DNA of 64,000 nucleotides from Pseudomonas azotoformans (GTDB taxonomy: Bacteria; Pseudomonadota; Gammaproteobacteria; Pseudomonadales; Pseudomonadaceae), in assembly GCF_001579805.1 (NCBI RefSeq), contig NZ_CP014546.1, positions 5,890,001 to 5,954,000 on the forward strand, in the 5' to 3' direction. The notes beneath the pieces were generated by a model. The model saw only the letters and a list, made by a program, of their open reading frames with translations. It did no database searches and was not told the origin of the DNA. This document shows, piece by piece, positions 8,363 to 16,935 of the stretch. Positions within the stretch are counted from its first letter, which is position 1. Each line of letters opens with the position of its first letter. The translations under genes and the position numbers were made by a program.

Positions 8363-9189
8363 GTGTTTTCCCCACCCCACCCTCCACGCTGAAACCGCCG
8401 CCGGTCAAACGCGCTCGGCTGTCGTTCCGTGTTCGCCTCTGGCTGACCTGGGGCGTGATGCTGTGCCTGTTCACCGGGATGTTCCTGAGCTTCGATCTGC
8501 AGTTCTCTATCGTGGCGGCCAAATGGCAGAACCTGGTCGGTCTGCACCTGTCGCCCCAAGGCTTTTTGCAGGGTGCGGCGCTGACCCTGTTCCTGTGCTT
8601 CTGCTCGATCTGGCTGTCGGTGGCCCTGGGGTTCGCCACGGCCCTGGCGCGATTGTCGAGCAGTGCGGTGGCGTTCGGTATCGCCAGTTTTTACGCCTCG
8701 TTCTTTCGTGGCACGCCGCTGCTGATCCAGATTTTGCTGATTTACCTCGGCCTGCCCCAATTGGGCGTCGTGCCGGGTGCGATCAGTGCCGGGATTATTG
8801 CGTTGTCGCTGAACTACGGCGCTTACCTGAGCGAAATCTTCCGTGCCGGTATCCTCGGCGTGTCCCAGGGCCAGAGCAATGCAGCCGCGGCACTGGGCAT
8901 GAGCCGCGCGGTGACGTTCTGGCAGATCGTACTGCCCCAGGCCATGCGCACCATTATTCCGCCGACCACCAGCCAGTTCATCTCGATGCTCAAGGACTCA
9001 TCCCTGGTCTCGGTGATGGGCGTGTGGGAGGTGATGTTCCTCGCACAATCCTATGGTCGATCGTCCTACCGCTATATCGAAATGCTCACCACTGCCGCCG
9101 TTATCTATTGGCTACTGTCCATCGGTCTGGAGCTGATCCAGGCACGACTGGAGCGGCATTACGGCAAGGCTTATCTCCACGGGCGCTAG
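8359..9189 (+). CDS. Amino-acid-type ABC transporter permease (HisM/GlnP family)
   Basis: A 276-residue inner-membrane permease. After a basic cytoplasmic N-terminus there are about five to six hydrophobic segments and the conserved ATPase-contact loop (AAAALGMSRAVTFWQIVLPQ) typical of polar amino acid permeases. The start ATG at 8359 overlaps the upstream binding-protein stop by four bases, showing translational coupling. The LLM monooxygenase gene begins 26 bases after its stop. A single permease can act as a homodimer in this family. The ATPase partner must come from another locus, perhaps one of the amino-acid ATPases at 28.0 or 57.8 kb. Confidence 0.9.
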   Translation: MSVFPTPPSTLKPPPVKRARLSFRVRLWLTWGVMLCLFTGMFLSFDLQFSIVAAKWQNLVGLHLSPQGFLQGAALTLFLCFCSIWLSVALGFATALARLSSSAVAFGIASFYASFFRGTPLLIQILLIYLGLPQLGVVPGAISAGIIALSLNYGAYLSEIFRAGILGVSQGQSNAAAALGMSRAVTFWQIVLPQAMRTIIPPTTSQFISMLKDSSLVSVMGVWEVMFLAQSYGRSSYRYIEMLTTAAVIYWLLSIGLELIQARLERHYGKAYLHGR

Positions 9190-9215
9190 CCCTCTCTTTG
9201 TCTGCAGGAAGCACC

Positions 9216-10589
9216 ATGTCCGATCCTACCCCACTGTTATTCGGCCTTTATGAACAAGCCAGTGTCGGCTGCGGCGGCGCGCCCAGCCTGTGGACGCATC
9301 CCGCCGATGAAAGGCTAGGGATCAACACGCTCAAGTACTGGTCGAACCTGGCTCGCACGGCGGATGAAGCCAACCTCGACCTGATGTTTTTCGGTGACGT
9401 GCTGGGCTTTTACGACGTGTTTGGCGGCTCCGAAGCCATGGCGCTGAAATGGGCGGTGGAAGCCCCGGCCAACGATCCGCTGACGATCATTCCAGCCCTG
9501 GTGGCCCTCACCGAAAAGCTCGCTTTTGGCGTGACCGTCACCACCACCTACGAGCATCCGTTCACCCATGCCCGGCGCTTCAGCACCCTGGATCATTTGT
9601 CGGATGGGCGGATCGGCTGGAACATCGTCACCTCCTACCTGTCCAGCGCAGCACGTAATTTCGGCCTGGAGCAGATGATCAAGCACGATGACCGCTATGA
9701 ACGCGCCGAAGAGTTTCTCGACGTGGTGTACAAGCTCTGGGAAGGCAGTTGGGCGGATGACGCGGTGATTGCCGACAAGCTGGCGCAAACCTACGCCGAT
9801 GGCACACGGGTACGGCCGATCCAGCATGCCGGCGAACATTACCGCGTTGCCGGGCCACACCTGACGTCGCCGTCGCCGCAACGCACGCCATTGCTGATCC
9901 AGGCCGGCTGGTCGGCACGCGGCCGGCAGTTTGCGGCCAAGCACGCGGAGTTGGTGTTTATCGCCAAGTCCAACCCGCTGGAAATCCGCCAAGGCCTGGA
10001 AGACATCTGGTGCCAGGCCCAAGCCCGTGGCCGACGGGCCGCCGATGTGAAGTCACTGACCGTGCTGCGTATCGTCACCGCGCCCACCGCCATCGAAGCA
10101 CAGCAAAAATACGACGCCCTGCAAAGCAACTATCACCTGCAGGCACAGCTGGTGAGTTACGCCGGCGACACCGGCATCGACATCAGCCGCTACGCCGACA
10201 ACGAAGCGCTGTCGACCCACACCGAAGGCATGACCTCCTACGTGATGAGGCCCGATGGCAGCGGTAAACCACTGACGGCCGGTGAAGTGCGCCAGCGCTT
10301 TGCCAATGTCACCCGTGGCAGCGACCTGATCCTGGTCGGCACCCCGGAGCAGATTGCGGAAAAGATCGAGGAGCATGCACGTATCTCAGGTACCAGCGGC
10401 TATATGCTTAACCCGCTGATCAGCCCCGGCTCGCTGAATGACTTTGTCGAGCACGTGATCCCGGCCCTGCAAAAACGTGGCCTGTACCGCACCACCGCGC
10501 AAACCGGCACGCTGCGCTCGCGTCTGAGCGTCGATGGCAGCGATCGCCTGCCACCCTCGGCCCATGGCGCGTCGTTCCGCTTTGCGTAA
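9216..10589 (+). CDS. LLM-class FMN-dependent monooxygenase (NtaA/SnaA/DszA family)
   Basis: The 457-residue protein matches the long NtaA/SnaA/DszA branch of bacterial luciferase-like monooxygenases, which use FMNH2 and O2 to oxidise organosulfur or amino-carboxylate compounds. Family blocks visible are the N-terminal strand FGLYEQ, NDPLTIIPALVALTEKLAFGVTVTTTYEHPFTHARRFSTLDHLSDGRIGWNIVTS split over about residues 80-135, DDRYERAEEFLDVVYKLWEGSW, and TPLLIQAGWSARGRQFAA. Start ATG 9216 follows an AGGAAG ribosome-binding site. It is the third gene of the plus-strand set and is convergent with the next operon, whose last stop lies 13 bases away. No flavin reductase gene is adjacent. Substrate unknown. 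Confidence 0.88.
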   Translation: MSDPTPLLFGLYEQASVGCGGAPSLWTHPADERLGINTLKYWSNLARTADEANLDLMFFGDVLGFYDVFGGSEAMALKWAVEAPANDPLTIIPALVALTEKLAFGVTVTTTYEHPFTHARRFSTLDHLSDGRIGWNIVTSYLSSAARNFGLEQMIKHDDRYERAEEFLDVVYKLWEGSWADDAVIADKLAQTYADGTRVRPIQHAGEHYRVAGPHLTSPSPQRTPLLIQAGWSARGRQFAAKHAELVFIAKSNPLEIRQGLEDIWCQAQARGRRAADVKSLTVLRIVTAPTAIEAQQKYDALQSNYHLQAQLVSYAGDTGIDISRYADNEALSTHTEGMTSYVMRPDGSGKPLTAGEVRQRFANVTRGSDLILVGTPEQIAEKIEEHARISGTSGYMLNPLISPGSLNDFVEHVIPALQKRGLYRTTAQTGTLRSRLSVDGSDRLPPSAHGASFRFA

Positions 10590-10602
10590 AGCCTGCGTGG
10601 GA

Positions 10603-12213
10603 TCAGGTGACCTGCGCCAACCGTCCCGGAATATCCGCCAACAAACTGCGCGTGTAGTCAGTACCCGGTGCGCTGAAAATCTGCTCGCAATCGCCTTGCT
10701 CCACCACCCTGCCCGCGCGCATCACCACCACATGATCGGAAATCTGCCGTACCACTGCCAAATCGTGAGAGATAAACAGGTAGCTTAACCCCAAGCGTTC
10801 CTGCAACTGGGCGAGCAATTTCAAGATCTGCCCCTGGATCGACGCATCCAGCGCCGACAACGCTTCATCCAGCACCAGTAACTGCGGTTCCAACGCCAGC
10901 GCCCGGGCAATCGCCACTCGCTGCCGTTGCCCACCGGACAACTCCACCGGTCGACTGCCCAGCATCCGCGCCGGCAACTCAACCTGTTCCAGCAAGGTCG
11001 CCGCGCGCTGCCGACGCCAGGCGCGGTCGCCAAGGTCAAAGGCCTGCAGCGGCTCGTTGATGATCTGCTCCAGGCTCAACCGTGGGTTCAACGACGCATA
11101 GGGGTTCTGATAAACCACCTGGATCCGTCGTCGCAAGGCCAGCCAATCGCGACGTGAAACACGGCTGATGTCCTGCCCCTCAAACACCACACTGCCGCTG
11201 TCCAGCTGCTCCAACCCGAGAATCAACCGCGCGGTGGTGGACTTGCCCGATCCCGACTCACCCACCAGGCTGGTGGTGCCATGGCGTGGCAGGTGGAAGG
11301 ACACATCCTCCACCGCCAACGGCGCCGGATGGCGCCAGGTGGAGAAGTCCTTGCGCAATCCCTGCACCGTCAACAACGGCGTTTGATCCGCTGGCACCCC
11401 ACTCACTTGCCTGCGACGCTGCACCAACAGGCTCGGCGCCGCCTGCAACAGTTGCCGGGTGTAAGCGTGCTGGGGTGCCTGAAAGACCTGCCTGGCCTCA
11501 CCGGTTTCGACGATACGCCCCTGGTGCATCACCAGCAGCCGGTCCGCGCGGTCCAAGGCCACGCCCAAATCGTGGGTGATCAGCAACACGGCGGTGCCGC
11601 GCTCGCGAGCCAGGTTTTGCAGACGGTCGAGGATCTGCCGCTGCACGCCCACATCCAGCGCGCTGGTGGGTTCGTCGGCGATCACCAGCGGAGGGTCATT
11701 GGCCAAGGCGATGGCGATCAGCACGCGCTGACGCATGCCGCCGGACAATTGATGGGGATACCCGCGCGCCACCCGCTCAGCGTCTACCAGGCCGACTTCA
11801 CGCAACAGGTCCAGGCTGCGTCGGCGCGCCAGCGGTTTGGGCACGCCATGCAGGGTCAAGGCTTCCACCAGTTGCTTGCCGACGCGTTTCACCGGGTCAA
11901 GGGACAGCGCCGGATCCTGCGGCACAAACCCCACGCTACGCCCGCGAATGCTTTGCCACTGACGTTCACTGGCGTGGGTCAACGCCTGGCCCGCGAGAAG
12001 GATACTGCCCGATTCGATCTGCGCATTACTCGCCAGCAGGCCCACCAGCGCCGCAGCGGTGGTGGATTTGCCGGAGCCGGACTCTCCGACAATTGCCAGG
12101 ATCTCACCGGCCTTGAGTTGAAAATCGATACCCGCCACACCTTCCGTTCGCCCGTCTTGACCGTGGTAGGCGATGCGTAGGTTGCGTACGTCCAACAAGA
12201 TTTGCTCGCTCAT
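10603..12213 (-). CDS. Fused dipeptide/oligopeptide-type ABC ATPase (two nucleotide-binding domains)
   Basis: The 536-residue protein carries two complete ABC domains in one chain, equivalent to DppD and DppF fused. The first has Walker A GESGSGKST (residues 43-51), signature LSGGMRQRV and Walker [13 protein letters not shown]. The second repeats GESGSGKST, LSGGQRQRV and LLVLDEALSALD. It powers the adjacent DppC/DppB-like permeases, with which it overlaps by four bases (ATG at 12213). It is the last gene of an eight-gene minus-strand operon that begins at 21193. Fused ATPases of this kind occur in several peptide, nickel and opine importers, so the class is clear but the substrate is not. Confidence 0.92.
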   Translation of the reverse strand: MSEQILLDVRNLRIAYHGQDGRTEGVAGIDFQLKAGEILAIVGESGSGKSTTAAALVGLLASNAQIESGSILLAGQALTHASERQWQSIRGRSVGFVPQDPALSLDPVKRVGKQLVEALTLHGVPKPLARRRSLDLLREVGLVDAERVARGYPHQLSGGMRQRVLIAIALANDPPLVIADEPTSALDVGVQRQILDRLQNLARERGTAVLLITHDLGVALDRADRLLVMHQGRIVETGEARQVFQAPQHAYTRQLLQAAPSLLVQRRRQVSGVPADQTPLLTVQGLRKDFSTWRHPAPLAVEDVSFHLPRHGTTSLVGESGSGKSTTARLILGLEQLDSGSVVFEGQDISRVSRRDWLALRRRIQVVYQNPYASLNPRLSLEQIINEPLQAFDLGDRAWRRQRAATLLEQVELPARMLGSRPVELSGGQRQRVAIARALALEPQLLVLDEALSALDASIQGQILKLLAQLQERLGLSYLFISHDLAVVRQISDHVVVMRAGRVVEQGDCEQIFSAPGTDYTRSLLADIPGRLAQVT

Positions 12214-13064
12214 CGTGTCGCTCCTTGATCCTGTTGCAACGCCCGCGCCAGTTGGTTGGCCGACACCACCACCGCCGCCACTACCAGGCCCGGCAGGCTG
12301 GTGTACCACCAGGCGGCAATCATGTAGTTGCGCCCTTCGGCCACCAACAGGCCCCACTCGGGTTGCGGCGGCGGTGCGCCAAAACCGAGAAAGCTCAGGG
12401 CCGAGACCGACAACACCGCACTGCCAAACTCCAATGCGGCCAGTGCCAACACCGGAGCGCTGGCGTGCGGCAGGATATGCCGGGCGATGAGGGTCCACGG
12501 CCCCACACCACAGGCAGAAGCGGCCTCGACAAAGGTACTGGCGCGCCAACGCAGCACTTCGCCGCGCACCAGGCGCGCGAACGTCGCCACCGACGACAAG
12601 CCCACCGCCAGGGCAATGTTCACCGTTCCAAACCCCAGCACCGTGATCACCGCCATGGCCAGCAACAGCGCAGGGATCGCCATCAGCACTTCCACGCAGC
12701 GCATCAGCACGGCATCGACCCAGCCGCCGAAGAAACCGGCCAGCACCCCCAACACAATGCCGCTGAACAAGGCGATCAACACCGCCAACAACGTCGCGCG
12801 CAATGACAGGCCCGCGCCATACACCGTGCGGCTATACAGGTCGCGCCCAAGATGGTCAGTGCCAAACCAATGGGCCGTGGACGGGCTTTGCAAGGCATTG
12901 GCCGGCACACCGAGCAGCGGATCGAACTGCGTGAACAGCTGCGGCCATAAGGCCCAGCCCAACACCAGCAACAATACGATCACGCCCAGCGGCAGCAGCG
13001 GACGCCTGCGCAGTACGGTGAAATAACGCGGCCGTGGCAACACGGCAGTCAAGGCAAGGCTCAT
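12210..13064 (-). CDS. Oligopeptide-type ABC transporter permease (DppC-like)
   Basis: A 284-residue inner-membrane permease of the DppC/OppC type. It starts with a cytoplasmic tail and one membrane helix, then the OppC-type segment (STAHWFGTDHLGRDLYSRTVYGA region, where family members carry FGTDxxGRD), then five more helices with the ATPase-contact loop FVEAASACGVGPW...ILPH. It overlaps both its neighbours by four bases, so it is translationally coupled to DppB-like and ATPase genes. Membership in the importer encoded by 10603-15582 is certain from context. Confidence 0.92.
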   Translation of the reverse strand: MSLALTAVLPRPRYFTVLRRRPLLPLGVIVLLLVLGWALWPQLFTQFDPLLGVPANALQSPSTAHWFGTDHLGRDLYSRTVYGAGLSLRATLLAVLIALFSGIVLGVLAGFFGGWVDAVLMRCVEVLMAIPALLLAMAVITVLGFGTVNIALAVGLSSVATFARLVRGEVLRWRASTFVEAASACGVGPWTLIARHILPHASAPVLALAALEFGSAVLSVSALSFLGFGAPPPQPEWGLLVAEGRNYMIAAWWYTSLPGLVVAAVVVSANQLARALQQDQGATR

Positions 13065-14011
13065 CGTGCAGCTCCGCGAATACGTGGGTCGAGCAGCGGG
13101 TACAGCAGGTCCACCAGCAAGTTGACGGTGATAAAGATCAGCGCCGCCAACACCACCACACCCTGCACCACCGGGATGTCCTGGCTGCTGACCGCGCCTT
13201 GGGCCAGGCGCCCGATACCTTCGCGGGAGAACACGGTTTCGGTGACCACGGAACCGGCCAGCAGCGAGCCGACAATCACCCCGCTCAGGCTGAGGATCGG
13301 AATCACAGCGTTGTGCAGCACATGGGTCAACAGCACACGCAATGGACTCATACCCTTCGCGCGCAGGGCGTCCACAAAGGGCAAGCGTGAAGTGGCAGCC
13401 AGCGAGCGCGCCAACACCTGGGCGATCACGGCACTGGTGGGAATGGCCAGTGTCAGCGTGGGCAGAACCAACGAAGCGAGGCCCTGATTACCCATCGCCG
13501 GAAACCAGTGCCAGCCAAAGGAAAACCACTGCAACAGCAACAATCCCACCCAGAACGTCGGCAGCGACACCGCTACCGCCGGCAACCCGAGCAACACATC
13601 CCGCAACCAGCGCCGGCGCGTCAGGCTGGCAACCAGCGCCAGCCCCACACCCAACACCAACGACACCAGCAATGACACCAGCGCTAACGCCGCCGTCTTC
13701 GGCAGCGCCTCGGCCAACGACGCCGACACCGGCTGGCCACTCTGAATCGAGTCACCAAAATCCAGCTGTACCGCGTGCCACAGCGCGATGCCGTACTGCA
13801 CCACCAGCGGCTCGTCGAGGTGATACTGCGCGCGCAGTGCTGCCACTTGCTGCTGATTGACCGTGGTCTGCTCGCCGTTCTGATTGAGCATGATGCTCAC
13901 GGGGTCACTGGGCAGCGCGTACAAAATCACGAACGACAGGCTGAACGCAGCCCATAGCACCAGCAGCGCCTGCCCGCCCCGGGCCAACAGGTAGAACCCC
14001 GCGCCCTTCAT
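13061..14011 (-). CDS. Oligopeptide-type ABC transporter permease (DppB-like)
   Basis: A 316-residue DppB/OppB-type permease. The N-terminal helix (ARGGQALLVLWAAFSLSFVI) is followed by the periplasmic region with LDEPLVVQYG, then five helices and the ATPase-contact loop FVDALRAKGMSPLRVLLTH. It overlaps the binding-protein gene upstream (14008-14011) and the DppC-like gene downstream (13061-13064) by four bases each. Together with the fused ATPase it makes a complete importer. Confidence 0.92.
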   Translation of the reverse strand: MKGAGFYLLARGGQALLVLWAAFSLSFVILYALPSDPVSIMLNQNGEQTTVNQQQVAALRAQYHLDEPLVVQYGIALWHAVQLDFGDSIQSGQPVSASLAEALPKTAALALVSLLVSLVLGVGLALVASLTRRRWLRDVLLGLPAVAVSLPTFWVGLLLLQWFSFGWHWFPAMGNQGLASLVLPTLTLAIPTSAVIAQVLARSLAATSRLPFVDALRAKGMSPLRVLLTHVLHNAVIPILSLSGVIVGSLLAGSVVTETVFSREGIGRLAQGAVSSQDIPVVQGVVVLAALIFITVNLLVDLLYPLLDPRIRGAAR

Positions 14012-15582
14012 GGCTTCAACCAGGTGTCGAAGAATTGCAGCCGCGATGACGCTTCGTAATGCAGGCCGTGCACGTGCTTGCCATGGGCCAGGACGGTGGC
14101 CAGTTCCACCAGCGCGATCGCGTGACCGTCGCGCAGCAACCGCTCACTGGCCTGGTCGATCAACACCTGGCGCTTCGCGCTGTCGAGGGTTTCGGAGGAC
14201 TCGCGCAACAGGCGGTCGACTTCGCTGGGTTCACGCTTGTTGATGTTGTAGCCCTGCGCGTAATACACAGTTCGCAGTACGTCCGGATCGGCGCGCGTGA
14301 GGTTGAGGAAACGCACGCTGAAATCCCCACTGGCCTGGATTGCCGTGACCTGGCTGATGGTGGATTTATTCAGCTGGAAGTCGATGCCCACGCCCTTCAA
14401 CTGCTGCTGCACGAGTTCCAGGATCGGCGTCTGCTGCCAGTAATCCAGGCGAAACGACAAGCGCTTGCCGTCCTTGACCCGCACCCCATCGGCGCCCACC
14501 TGCCAGCCCGCTTCATCCAACAGTTTGCGTGCACCTTCGGGGTCGTAGGCCAGCAGGCTGGAGAGATCGCGGTACAGCGGCGTGCTGCTGGCCAGTAACG
14601 CGGTGGCGGGTTTCTGGTAGCGCGAAATGATGCGCTGCAACTCGGCTCGATCAATTGCCTTGCTTAGCGCCTGGCGCACCTTGATATCGGCGAACAACGG
14701 TGTCGACTCATTCAGCGCCAAGTTGAAGACCACCCCCGGATTGGCACGGGTCAGCAGCACCAGGCCCTGGCCTTCGATGCTCGGTTCATCCTGCGGCGCC
14801 ACGCTGGTGTTCACCTCGATTTGCCCGGACGCCAGACTGCCCAGGCGCACGCCGGATTCGGGAATGATCAGGAATTCGATGCCGTCCAGCCACGCCTTGC
14901 CCTTATGGGCCGCCAGGGACGAACCCCAGGCGTAGTCTTCACGACGGGTCAGCGAGACCTTCTGATTATGCACAAACGACTTGAGCACAAATGGCCCCGA
15001 GCCGACCAATTGGCCCTGGCAGCGGTCGCCGGAAGGCAGCGCCAGGTTCGCCGGCGACAACAGCCCCAAGGTCATGGTCGAAGTGGCTTGCAGGAATTGC
15101 GCATTGGGTTGTTCGAACTCGACGACCACGGTGTGGCTGTCCGGCGTGTCGATGCGCTTGAGCCCGGCCAGGTAGGTCGAGCCCAGTATCGACCGCGCGC
15201 CCAACGCCACAATGGCGTGCAGGTTGGCCTTGACCGCCGCCGCATCCACCGCCGCGCCGTCACTGAACGTCACGCCCTGACGCAACACAAAAGTGAAGCG
15301 CCGCGAGTCTGCATCCACGTCCCAGCGTTCGGCCAGCCACGGTACGATTTCACCCGTGACCGGGTCCTGGTCGGTCAAGGAGTCCACCAACTGCCGCCCC
15401 ACGTTCAGCGCCGTGTTGTTACCCGCCTGTTGCGGGTCAACACATTGCGGGTCGCCGTCCAACGCCACGCGCAGTGTGCCTCCGCCCTGAGGTTTGCCGG
15501 CTTCCGCCTGGGTGACCTGGTCGGATGGCCCGCCGCACGCCGCCAGCAACAGCGCCAGCATCGCGACTGAAAGCTGCTTCAT
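14008..15582 (-). CDS. Oligopeptide-type ABC substrate-binding lipoprotein (DppA/OppA family)
   Basis: The 524-residue protein is a family 5 periplasmic binding protein. Its signal peptide ends in a lipobox (LLLAAC, about Cys16), so it is probably lipid-anchored. Family blocks include GGTLRVALDGDPQCVDPQQ near the start, VPWLAERWDVDADSRRFTFVLRQGVTFSDG in two pieces, and the central VRQALSKAIDR. Such proteins bind peptides, nickel chelates, opines or glutathione. It is coupled by four-base overlaps to the LLM monooxygenase gene upstream and the permease gene downstream, so the ligand is likely the monooxygenase substrate or a precursor. That last point is inference. Confidence 0.9.
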   Translation of the reverse strand: MKQLSVAMLALLLAACGGPSDQVTQAEAGKPQGGGTLRVALDGDPQCVDPQQAGNNTALNVGRQLVDSLTDQDPVTGEIVPWLAERWDVDADSRRFTFVLRQGVTFSDGAAVDAAAVKANLHAIVALGARSILGSTYLAGLKRIDTPDSHTVVVEFEQPNAQFLQATSTMTLGLLSPANLALPSGDRCQGQLVGSGPFVLKSFVHNQKVSLTRREDYAWGSSLAAHKGKAWLDGIEFLIIPESGVRLGSLASGQIEVNTSVAPQDEPSIEGQGLVLLTRANPGVVFNLALNESTPLFADIKVRQALSKAIDRAELQRIISRYQKPATALLASSTPLYRDLSSLLAYDPEGARKLLDEAGWQVGADGVRVKDGKRLSFRLDYWQQTPILELVQQQLKGVGIDFQLNKSTISQVTAIQASGDFSVRFLNLTRADPDVLRTVYYAQGYNINKREPSEVDRLLRESSETLDSAKRQVLIDQASERLLRDGHAIALVELATVLAHGKHVHGLHYEASSRLQFFDTWLKP

Positions 15583-16922
15583 GAACGCGCCCCTTGATGA
15601 CGGTTGGTGATGTACGGCAAGCCGAGATTTTCGCGCAGCGTCTGGCCCTGGTATTCACGGCGGAACAAGCCCCGGCGCTGCAACTCCGGCACCACGCCGT
15701 CGGCAAAGTCGGTGATGCCTTGATGCAAACCGGAGAACATCACGTTAAAGCCATCGGCGGCACCGCGTTCGAACCACTCCTGGAAGTCATCCGCCACGCT
15801 TTGCGGCGTGCCGATGAGGATGCGATGCCCACCGGCCGTGAGCTTGTTGAACAGCTCACGCACGGTCGGGCGTTCGCGGCGGATCAGGTCGAACACCAGT
15901 TTCTGCCGGCTTTTATGGGTGTTGGTGTCGAACTGTTCCGGTGGCAACGGCACCAATGAATCGAATGGCAACTCCGACAGATCGAAACCCAGGCTGGTGA
16001 AGCGCGAAATGGAACTGAGGAAGGCTTTAGGGTCTTGCAGCTCCTGCAATTGGTCGTACTTGGCCTGGGCTTCGGCCTGGGTGCGACCAATCACGGTGGA
16101 CACCCCCGGCAGCACTTTCAGGTGCTCGGGGTTACGCCCCAAACCGGCGGCGGTTCGCTTGATCTCCTGGTAGAACGCCTGACCCTGCTCCACCGTGTGT
16201 TGAGCGGTGAAGATCAACTCCCCGGCCCGCGCTGCCAGACGCCTGCCGGCATCGGACGAGCCGGCCTGGGCAATCACCGGATAACCCTGCACCGGACGCG
16301 CAGCATTGAGCGGGCCTTGCACCTGGAAGTATTTGCCGTGGTGGTTGAGCACCTGCAACTTGTCGGTATCCAGCCACTGCCCGGAGGCTTTGTCCTGGAT
16401 AAACGCGTCGTCGGCCCAGCTGTCCCACAGGCCGGTAACCACGTCGTAGAACTCTTCGGCACGCTCATAACGGTCGGCATGCCTGATGTGGTCGTCGCGG
16501 TTGAAATTCTCGCCGCCGCCCAGGGAAGTCACCAGGTTCCAGCCCACCCGGCCACCGCTGAGGTGGTCGATATTGGCGAACTTGCGCGCAATGTTGTACG
16601 GCTCGTTGTAAGTGGTGCTCGCGGTGGCGATCAAGCCGATACGGCGCGTCGCCAACGCCAGCGCCGGCAGCAGCACCAAGGGGTCCCAGCGCACACTGTT
16701 GGGGCCGCGCGCCAGGGCGAGCGGGTCGAGGTCGACGTTCACCGTGTCATTGAAGAACAGCGCATGAAAACGCGCGGCCTCCAGTTTCTCGGCGATCCAG
16801 CGGTAGTGCTCGAAGTCGCGGAACGAGTCGCTGGCGGCACTCGGGTGGCGCCAGGCGGAACCCATGATGCCGGCACTGGGGATGAAGGCGCCGAGCAGGA
16901 TTTGTCGGTCTGGTTGGCTCAT
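15579..16922 (-). CDS. LLM-class FMN-dependent monooxygenase (NtaA/SnaA/DszA family)
   Basis: A 447-residue flavin-dependent monooxygenase of the same branch as three others in this window. I take ATG 16922 (MSQPDRQILLGAF) as the start because it lies 13 bases after the TonB receptor stop and begins the family's first strand. Blocks seen are GIMGSAWRHP, NIDHLSGGRVGWNLVTSLG, DRYERAEEFYDVVTGLWDSW, GYPVIAQAGSSDAGRRLAA and GTPQSVADDFQEWFERGAADGFN split over the C-terminal half. It lies between the TonB receptor and an ABC importer, the usual place for the enzyme that consumes an imported compound. FMNH2 must come from an unlinked reductase. Confidence 0.88.
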   Translation of the reverse strand: MSQPDRQILLGAFIPSAGIMGSAWRHPSAASDSFRDFEHYRWIAEKLEAARFHALFFNDTVNVDLDPLALARGPNSVRWDPLVLLPALALATRRIGLIATASTTYNEPYNIARKFANIDHLSGGRVGWNLVTSLGGGENFNRDDHIRHADRYERAEEFYDVVTGLWDSWADDAFIQDKASGQWLDTDKLQVLNHHGKYFQVQGPLNAARPVQGYPVIAQAGSSDAGRRLAARAGELIFTAQHTVEQGQAFYQEIKRTAAGLGRNPEHLKVLPGVSTVIGRTQAEAQAKYDQLQELQDPKAFLSSISRFTSLGFDLSELPFDSLVPLPPEQFDTNTHKSRQKLVFDLIRRERPTVRELFNKLTAGGHRILIGTPQSVADDFQEWFERGAADGFNVMFSGLHQGITDFADGVVPELQRRGLFRREYQGQTLRENLGLPYITNRHQGARS

Positions 16923-16935
16923 GTCGCAGTCCTCA

